From: a virus
Length of the DNA: 28,052 nt
Reading direction: 5' to 3' (one strand)
IMG/VR virus record: IMGVR_UViG_3300017782_000154
Location: 1-28,052 of that record
Shown here piece by piece: positions 23,045 to 28,052 of the stretch (position 1 is the first letter of the stretch; each line of letters begins with the position of its first letter). Both the position numbers and the translations under genes were made by a program. The notes beneath the pieces are model-generated. The model searched no databases. It saw nothing but the letters and a program-made list of their open reading frames with translations, and was not told the origin of the DNA.

Positions 23045-25457
23045 ACGCAAATATTATAATGCAAATATTGTGTACCAGACAGATACTTTTGGCGCATGGG
23101 TCGATCGTACTAATCAGCTGGTGCATGATGCATTAACAATAAACCTTACTGCTCAGCAGAATTCTTCTGGTGGTATTACGACAGGTAATGTTGTTATTAC
23201 ATCGAATCTATACAACTTTGATTCTGATACATACTCAACTACTACTGGCGGGCATTTACAAGCAAATGTAATTATTGCTAATTCATCCCTGCGCGGTGGT
23301 AATATGACCTCAAGCGGGTTGTTATCGATTGATTCAAATACAAATTTTCATACTGATCAAATAACTATTACCTCTAATTCAACACAAGAAGTAATTACTA
23401 CTACTGGTAACCAGCTAGATGTAAGAAGTGACTTGTTATCTGTAAATAACACATCTATGAGAGTTCACGCTAACGTAGATGTTACTTCCACTTCATCTAA
23501 TGTTAATATTAACTCTACAGCTACACATATCTCAGGCACTACATTAGATATTAATTCTACAACAGTAGATATGGATGGCGGTTTCTTAACTGCTGACTAT
23601 AACGATATTACTTTAACAGCCAATGATCAGTCGTTCAAAGCTAATTCAACGATTACTGCTTTAGATATTAATAATGATGGAACTTCAACTTCAACCACTA
23701 TTGACGGCAATACGTTTGTAGTAGATGCTGATGAGACCACATTTAGTGCTAATGTAACGTTTGGAAGTGATGCTGCTGATACTGTATCATTCGTGTCAGA
23801 TGTAGATACAAATATTATACCTTCAGCCAACGGAACTAAAGTACTTGGTTCAACTACATTTAGATGGGATTTATTTGCTGACGACGCTACGATTGATGAT
23901 CTAGCAGTAGATGATACACTACAGGTCAGCGGTCAGACAGATCTTAATGGTGATATTAATCTCGGTAATGCTAACTCAGATACAATCTCTTTTGTTGGTG
24001 AAGTAGATACAAATATTGTACCTTCTGCCAATGGAGCAAAGGATCTAGGTACTACAGTTGATCGTTGGAACTTAGTAGCTGATGATGCAACTATAGAAGA
24101 TCTTACTGTTGAAGCCAATGCTCTTGTTTCAGGTAAATTAAGTGTTACTGGAGATATTGTAGCGAATAGTGATGTCGATATTAAATCTGAAGCTAATACT
24201 AATACACTTAGAGTAAGAACTACATCTGTTTTAACTGGTGCAGTTACAGCAAGTAATACAATAAATGTAGTAGGGAAGTCTACACTTGCTTCTGCCAACG
24301 TAACAGGCGGCCTTCAAGTAAATGGAGCAGTAGATTTTAACAGCACGGGCGACTTTGCTGGCAATGTTAATTTTCAGGATGCAATAACTGTAGCAGATGA
24401 TATTACTGCTAGCAGCGACGTGGATATCACCGGTGAAGTTAATGCCGCATCGGCTGCTATTGTAGGCGCTGCAGCTGTTGGAACTACTTTAGCTGCAGGT
24501 AATACTACTATAACCGGTTTTGTAAATGCAACAACATCGATTCAATCAGGTAATGACCTAACTGTAGGCGGTGATGCAGACATTACAGGTGAAGTAAATG
24601 CTGCAACTGCTGCAATTACAACAAGCGCTGCTATCGGCAGTAATGTGGTTATTAATACTTCATCACTAGCCATTGGTAATTCAACTGTAAATTCAATTAT
24701 TACTAGTTCAAGTATCGATACAGATGGTACAATAACTGTAGCAGGTGACGCAGACCTTTATACTACTAATAGTACCCGGTCACATTTCTCTGTAAATTCT
24801 ACCGCCGTTACTGCAGTAGCAAACGTTGATATTAAAGATAAATTCGCAAATACAAGCGACCCTAACCATGTGCAGCCTAATCTGGTTGTATGGGGTGATT
24901 TAGAAGTTAAAGGTCAATCAATTCTTGCCTCAGATGAAGCACTATCTCTTAATACATCGACTATTAGTACATTAACAGTAACAAGTAGTACTACGCTTAG
25001 AGGTACTCTTGCACTTATTAATGCTACATCGCTTATTGTACAATCAGGAGTTGGTAACTCAACCGCTGGTTTTATACCTTCAGCAAATGGCGTAGATCTT
25101 GGTAATGCTAACAATAGATGGGAAACATATTCCACTACAATTTCAACTTCCGGTAACGTAACAGTTGGCAGTAATACCGAAGCTAACTCAACTGCAGGAT
25201 CAATTAGAACTGCTGGTGGTATTTCTGCTGCTAAGAAAGCGTATATTGGCGGAGTAGCTACTCTTGCAAATAAATTAAATGTAACAGGTAATACTACAGT
25301 AACAAGCACACAACAAGCTAACTCAACAGTTGGTGCCATTAGAACTTCTGGTGGATTATCTGTTGCAAAAAATATTTATGTCGGAGGAGACATTACAGAC
25401 GGGACTAACGATTTAAGAATCTATTATGCTAACGGCACTGTTGCCTGGCCATCTTAA
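23037..25457 (+). CDS. Tail fibre protein built of internal repeats
   Basis: 806 aa, dominated by Thr, Ser, Asn, Val and Ala in short beta strands, with almost no Cys and few aromatics, as in trimeric phage fibres. The N-terminus (KYYNANIVYQTDTFGAWVDR, TNQLVHDAL) is a compact attachment segment of a type seen in marine T4-like fibres. Repeats: a roughly 65-residue block at 239-300 and 306-368 (…DTNI.PSANG.K.LG….RW.L.ADDATI…), with a shorter echo at 679-708 (FIPSANGVDLGNANNRW); 'DVDITGEVNAA' and 'DADITGEVNAA' at 462-472 and 513-523; and 'NST.G.IRT.GG.S.AK..Y.GG' at 717-739 and 762-784. The C-terminus ends LRIYYANGTVAWPS with no separate adhesin domain visible. GAGGA precedes the start. Expected to form a long thin fibre; receptor unknown. 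Confidence 0.75.
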   Translation: MAERKYYNANIVYQTDTFGAWVDRTNQLVHDALTINLTAQQNSSGGITTGNVVITSNLYNFDSDTYSTTTGGHLQANVIIANSSLRGGNMTSSGLLSIDSNTNFHTDQITITSNSTQEVITTTGNQLDVRSDLLSVNNTSMRVHANVDVTSTSSNVNINSTATHISGTTLDINSTTVDMDGGFLTADYNDITLTANDQSFKANSTITALDINNDGTSTSTTIDGNTFVVDADETTFSANVTFGSDAADTVSFVSDVDTNIIPSANGTKVLGSTTFRWDLFADDATIDDLAVDDTLQVSGQTDLNGDINLGNANSDTISFVGEVDTNIVPSANGAKDLGTTVDRWNLVADDATIEDLTVEANALVSGKLSVTGDIVANSDVDIKSEANTNTLRVRTTSVLTGAVTASNTINVVGKSTLASANVTGGLQVNGAVDFNSTGDFAGNVNFQDAITVADDITASSDVDITGEVNAASAAIVGAAAVGTTLAAGNTTITGFVNATTSIQSGNDLTVGGDADITGEVNAATAAITTSAAIGSNVVINTSSLAIGNSTVNSIITSSSIDTDGTITVAGDADLYTTNSTRSHFSVNSTAVTAVANVDIKDKFANTSDPNHVQPNLVVWGDLEVKGQSILASDEALSLNTSTISTLTVTSSTTLRGTLALINATSLIVQSGVGNSTAGFIPSANGVDLGNANNRWETYSTTISTSGNVTVGSNTEANSTAGSIRTAGGISAAKKAYIGGVATLANKLNVTGNTTVTSTQQANSTVGAIRTSGGLSVAKNIYVGGDITDGTNDLRIYYANGTVAWPS
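23751..23936 (+). repeat. Tail fibre ~65-residue repeat, copy 1
   Basis: Encodes residues 239-300 with SFVSDVDTNIIPSANGTKVL, a GSTTFRWDLFADDATIDDLA segment and VSGQTD. Nearly the same order and spacing as copy 2. Confidence 0.75.
23952..24140 (+). repeat. Tail fibre ~65-residue repeat, copy 2
   Basis: Encodes residues 306-368 with SFVGEVDTNIVPSANGAKDL, a GTTVDRWNLVADDATIEDLT segment and VSGKLS. Likely tandem duplication of copy 1; a third, shorter copy is near residues 679-708. Confidence 0.75.
25182..25388 (+). repeat. C-terminal fibre repeat pair (IRT.GG.S.AK..Y.GG)
   Basis: Two copies: NSTAGSIRTAGGISAAKKAY and, 45 residues later, NSTVGAIRTSGGLSVAKNIY, each followed by an IGG/VGG. Such motifs are common in marine phage fibre proteins. 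Confidence 0.65.
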
Positions 25458-25487
25458 GGGGTCTTTATAATGACTAATCCCTTAAGA
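25452..25487 (+). promoter_or_regulatory. Hairpin covering the ribosome binding site and start codon of the Tyr/Arg-repeat gene
   Basis: TCTTAAGGG (25452-25460) is the perfect inverted repeat of CCCTTAAGA (25479-25487). Two more pairs inside (G-U, then U-A) make an 11-bp stem with a 14-base loop. The stem contains the tail fibre stop codon and the AAGGGG ribosome binding site, and the loop contains the ATG. No U-run follows, so it is not a simple terminator. It would fit translational coupling, in which ribosomes ending the fibre gene open the start of the next gene. Structure is seen; function is inferred. Confidence 0.6.
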
Positions 25488-28052
25488 ATGCGAAAACAAC
25501 CAGCTGGGACCTATAATAATGGTCTTGTTGTTATGTCTAACTCAGAGTTAGACTATGCTGCTGAAGTTATACTCGCTAAACTAGGGTCTTCTAATCAGGA
25601 TGTAGCAGATATTATCTTTGATACTGATATTGGAGATAGTATTGGAACGTTTACTGATAGCTACGCTAATGGTGCTATAGGATCCCACCCAGCCAATACC
25701 ACTACTGTATCCAGTACATATACTTTATACCAAAATACTAGCTCAGCATCTGAAACAAATATGATAATGCCTGCTAAGCTAGATGGTGCTTCCGGGATTA
25801 AACCTCAGACTAGTAATAACTTAAATGATAGTATTATTACAAGAGCTCTTAATAAGATTGCTAGTGCCAATACAACATACGGCGAAGCTGGTACTTATTA
25901 CATTACATCAAACTTATCTAATGTTGCTAGTACACCAGTAGGATCTGGAACATGGAAAACAGTTAGCACAGTATATGACGAAGTTACTAACGACGCTGCT
26001 GACGATAATGATAAAGTAACTTATGAACTTCATAGAAGAACTAGTACTAGTACTTCAAGTTCAAGTTTAAATCGTCCTATGACTATTGATAGTACAACTC
26101 CTAGTCATATTAAAGAGATGACTGACACTCAGTTAGAAGAATTAGCTCAAAGATTAAGAAATAGAATCATATCCACTGGTATTGGTACATATGCCCTGCA
26201 GGCTAATGCTCCAGGAACTGGTACTTGGATTGCCAGAGGAGCCTTAATTGATAGAGTTCCTAATATTAGTCAAGTAGCTTACTCTAGAGGTCAACAATAT
26301 ACTCGTAGATTTACTGGACAATATACAAGAGAATCAATTGGATACGCCAGAGAGTATGGGGCTAGCCCATATGTAAGGTCTGTTTACGGTACCGGTAATT
26401 TTACTAGTACAAGATTTACTAGAATATACTCTGCTCAATATGAAAGAGCTGTTATTGGCCCATCATATAATGCATTGTATGAAAGATCTCTATTTACTAA
26501 AGTAACTCCAACCGGGCATTATGCAACTACATATACCGCTCCGAGCATACCAAATACAAGTGAGCAGCAAGCATTATATGCTTTAGGTGTTTATTCACTT
26601 CCTGATGTATCTGGTACAAGAAAATATATTAGAAATACCTTTGCTCGTAGTAGTACACAATCAAACTTCTCAGCTCAGTATGTTAGAGACTCAGGTAGTG
26701 GAGTGGGCATTCCCGGGTTTCCTCAACTGCTACAATTTTCTAGAGTATTTCAACGCGCTAGTTTTACAAGACTGTTAACTGGTCCAACATATTATAGAGT
26801 GCGTAATACCTACTCAGTGCAGACATTTCAGCGGCAGTTTACTAGAATATATTCAGCCCAATATACAAGATACTTTGTAAGAGGTAACTTTAGTAGATCA
26901 TATCAAAGAAATTTTTCTGCTCAATATACAAGAGCTTTTCGTTCACAATATGAACGAGGGTATATTGGACTGTATCAGCGTAACACAGTTGGACCTAATT
27001 ATATACGAGGCAATTTTACTAGAAATGCAGTCGGCCCGTCTTATGAGCGTAAGTTTACTAGAGTATTCTCATTAACAGAAAACCCTGGATACAGCAGAGC
27101 AACTACTGGGCCTCAGTATCGTACAAATTATGCTAGGATTATTCAATATGCCCGAGGTACATTTTATAGAACCGGGGTGTATGGTGGAGAATATGGTAAT
27201 TCCGGTACTCTTTATCAACAATCGGAATTACCCTATAATGCATATGCCCGAGGATTCGACAGAGGTTTTCGATATAACCGAGAACCAGTTCCCGGTGGTG
27301 GAATACTAGGATCTGGTTATTCAGTTACACCTGTAGTTACTCCATATTTAGTTTACTCACGTAATACATACAGGAGCTTATTCACCAGAACTGCTAACTA
27401 CTTTCCAACTTATACTCGGCAAGCTGGACCGACTTATTCTCAACAATACACTAGAATTTATTCTGCTCAATACTTAAGAGGAGAAGTAACTAACTATGCC
27501 GATGGTCCTGCTTATGGTCGAGGTAATGTATATACGAGAATATATTCTGGTACATATGAAGGCCAGTATACTAGAATATATTCAGGCAACTATAAGCGAG
27601 GCGCATTCCAGCGTGATCAAGGCACTCCCCAGTACACTAGTGAATGGTATTCCCGCGGACAACAATATACAAGAATAACACCAGGACCTTCCTATGATAG
27701 AGGTATTACGTTTGAGGGTCAATATAGTAGAGGGCAGTTTGCAAGACAGATAACTGGCCCAAAGTATGATGGTGAGCTCTATGCAAAAGTAACATTAGAT
27801 AACTTTATTGCTGGTTATGTGAGAGCATATACAGGTGAATATTATAAGTTGTATGCTCAGCAATATTCTAGAGTGTTTAAAGCAAATTATGATAGATCCG
27901 TTACAGGTCCGCAATTTGCTTCTGATTTTGATGTTTATGCTCGGCAATACTCTGCACAGTATGAAGGTACCTATTCGCGCGGTGATCAATATACTAGAGA
28001 GTTTTCAGGTAATACTGTACGTCCAGATAATGAAGTATTCCTTCTCTCTTTC
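25470..28052 (+). CDS. Giant Tyr/Arg-repeat virion protein (partial, runs off the right edge)
   Basis: At least 861 codons, open to the window end, so the C-terminus is missing. AAGGGG lies eight bases before the ATG. N-terminal domain, about residues 1-265: MTNPLRMRKQPAGTYNNGLV then MSNSELDYAAEVILAKL, TLYQNTSSASETNMIMPAKL and SHIKEMTDTQLEELAQRLRN, GIGTYALQANAPGTGTWIAR. This resembles the attachment domains of large tail or fibre proteins of marine T4-like phages. From residue 270 on, the protein is a long array of short units with an aromatic residue and Arg at regular places: QQYTRRFTGQYTRESIGYAR, FTRIYSAQYERAVIGPSY, FTRIYSAQYTRYF, YTRIYSGTYEGQYTRIYSGN and similar. No Cys, no signal peptide, no membrane segment. 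Probably a tail-tip fibre or adhesin; the role is not proven by sequence. Confidence 0.65.
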   Translation, partial: MTNPLRMRKQPAGTYNNGLVVMSNSELDYAAEVILAKLGSSNQDVADIIFDTDIGDSIGTFTDSYANGAIGSHPANTTTVSSTYTLYQNTSSASETNMIMPAKLDGASGIKPQTSNNLNDSIITRALNKIASANTTYGEAGTYYITSNLSNVASTPVGSGTWKTVSTVYDEVTNDAADDNDKVTYELHRRTSTSTSSSSLNRPMTIDSTTPSHIKEMTDTQLEELAQRLRNRIISTGIGTYALQANAPGTGTWIARGALIDRVPNISQVAYSRGQQYTRRFTGQYTRESIGYAREYGASPYVRSVYGTGNFTSTRFTRIYSAQYERAVIGPSYNALYERSLFTKVTPTGHYATTYTAPSIPNTSEQQALYALGVYSLPDVSGTRKYIRNTFARSSTQSNFSAQYVRDSGSGVGIPGFPQLLQFSRVFQRASFTRLLTGPTYYRVRNTYSVQTFQRQFTRIYSAQYTRYFVRGNFSRSYQRNFSAQYTRAFRSQYERGYIGLYQRNTVGPNYIRGNFTRNAVGPSYERKFTRVFSLTENPGYSRATTGPQYRTNYARIIQYARGTFYRTGVYGGEYGNSGTLYQQSELPYNAYARGFDRGFRYNREPVPGGGILGSGYSVTPVVTPYLVYSRNTYRSLFTRTANYFPTYTRQAGPTYSQQYTRIYSAQYLRGEVTNYADGPAYGRGNVYTRIYSGTYEGQYTRIYSGNYKRGAFQRDQGTPQYTSEWYSRGQQYTRITPGPSYDRGITFEGQYSRGQFARQITGPKYDGELYAKVTLDNFIAGYVRAYTGEYYKLYAQQYSRVFKANYDRSVTGPQFASDFDVYARQYSAQYEGTYSRGDQYTREFSGNTVRPDNEVFLLSF
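26279..28004 (+). repeat. Degenerate Tyr/Phe-x-Arg repeat array
   Basis: Encodes dozens of units built on [Y/F][T/S/A]R, often as 'QYTR', 'FTR', 'RIYSAQY', or '.GP.Y.R', mostly 5-9 residues apart. 'FTRIYSAQY' occurs twice, and 'YTRIYS' at least three more times. Codons vary between copies, so the repeat is older than a recent DNA slippage event. It extends to the right edge. Confidence 0.7.

Noticed and set aside
25452-25487. The strong inverted repeat as a Rho-independent terminator
   Set aside because: No U-run follows the second arm, and the loop holds the start codon of the next gene.
26587-27678. Two short plus-strand ORFs (26587-26778 and 27496-27678) in the Tyr/Arg-repeat region
   Set aside because: They lie in another frame of the long open gene that starts at 25470 and stays open to the window end; no ribosome binding sites.

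Overview
This window is part of the structural gene region of an AT-rich (about one third G+C by eye), T4-like contractile-tailed phage. It carries the baseplate and tail-fibre module: counterparts of T4 gp26, gp54, gp4, gp48, gp53, gp27, gp5, gp25, gp6, gp7 and gp8, followed by large virion proteins of the kind seen in marine T4-like phages (DUF4815-type protein, repeat-built tail fibre, Tyr/Arg-repeat protein). The low G+C, the lack of a lysozyme domain in gp5, and the DUF4815 and 'SANG..DLG..RW' fibre repeats suggest a marine myovirus of a cyanobacterium or a SAR11-like alphaproteobacterium. The host is inference only.

Layout. Bases 1-2787 are a minus-strand operon read right to left: gp4 head-completion nuclease, an unrecognised conserved protein, gp54 tube initiator, gp26 hub assembly protein, and an overlapping partial ORF in the -1 frame that runs off the left edge. 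The last junction looks like a programmed -1 ribosomal frameshift: a run of seven T, a stem-loop over the gp26 stop, and protein-like coding before any ATG in the new frame. A 24-bp divergent intergenic stretch with a T4-type late promoter (TATAAATA) separates this operon from the plus-strand genes.

Bases 2812-8395 hold gp48 (tube cap), gp53 (wedge), gp27-like hub, gp5-like spike without lysozyme, and an unrecognised 382-aa protein, nearly all joined by TAATG or ATGGCTAG overlaps. A second TATAAATA at 8405 starts a wedge group: gp25, gp6, an enlarged gp7-like protein and an enlarged gp8-like protein. gp7 and gp8 share a repeated beta-rich module. Bases 16445-22801 hold a DUF4815-type protein that appears split into two same-frame genes (1416 + 697 aa), then a small coiled-coil protein, an 806-aa tail fibre, and a gene of at least 861 codons that runs off the right edge and is built largely of 'QYTR/YSAQY' Tyr-Arg repeats. 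A strong hairpin covers the ribosome binding site and start codon of this last gene.

Together these proteins build the baseplate hub (gp5, gp27, gp26), the tube start (gp48, gp54), the wedges (gp53, gp25, gp6, gp7, gp8) and the host-contact apparatus. No tRNA, rRNA, CRISPR, insertion sequence or integrase was seen, and there is no gene-free stretch longer than about 35 bases.
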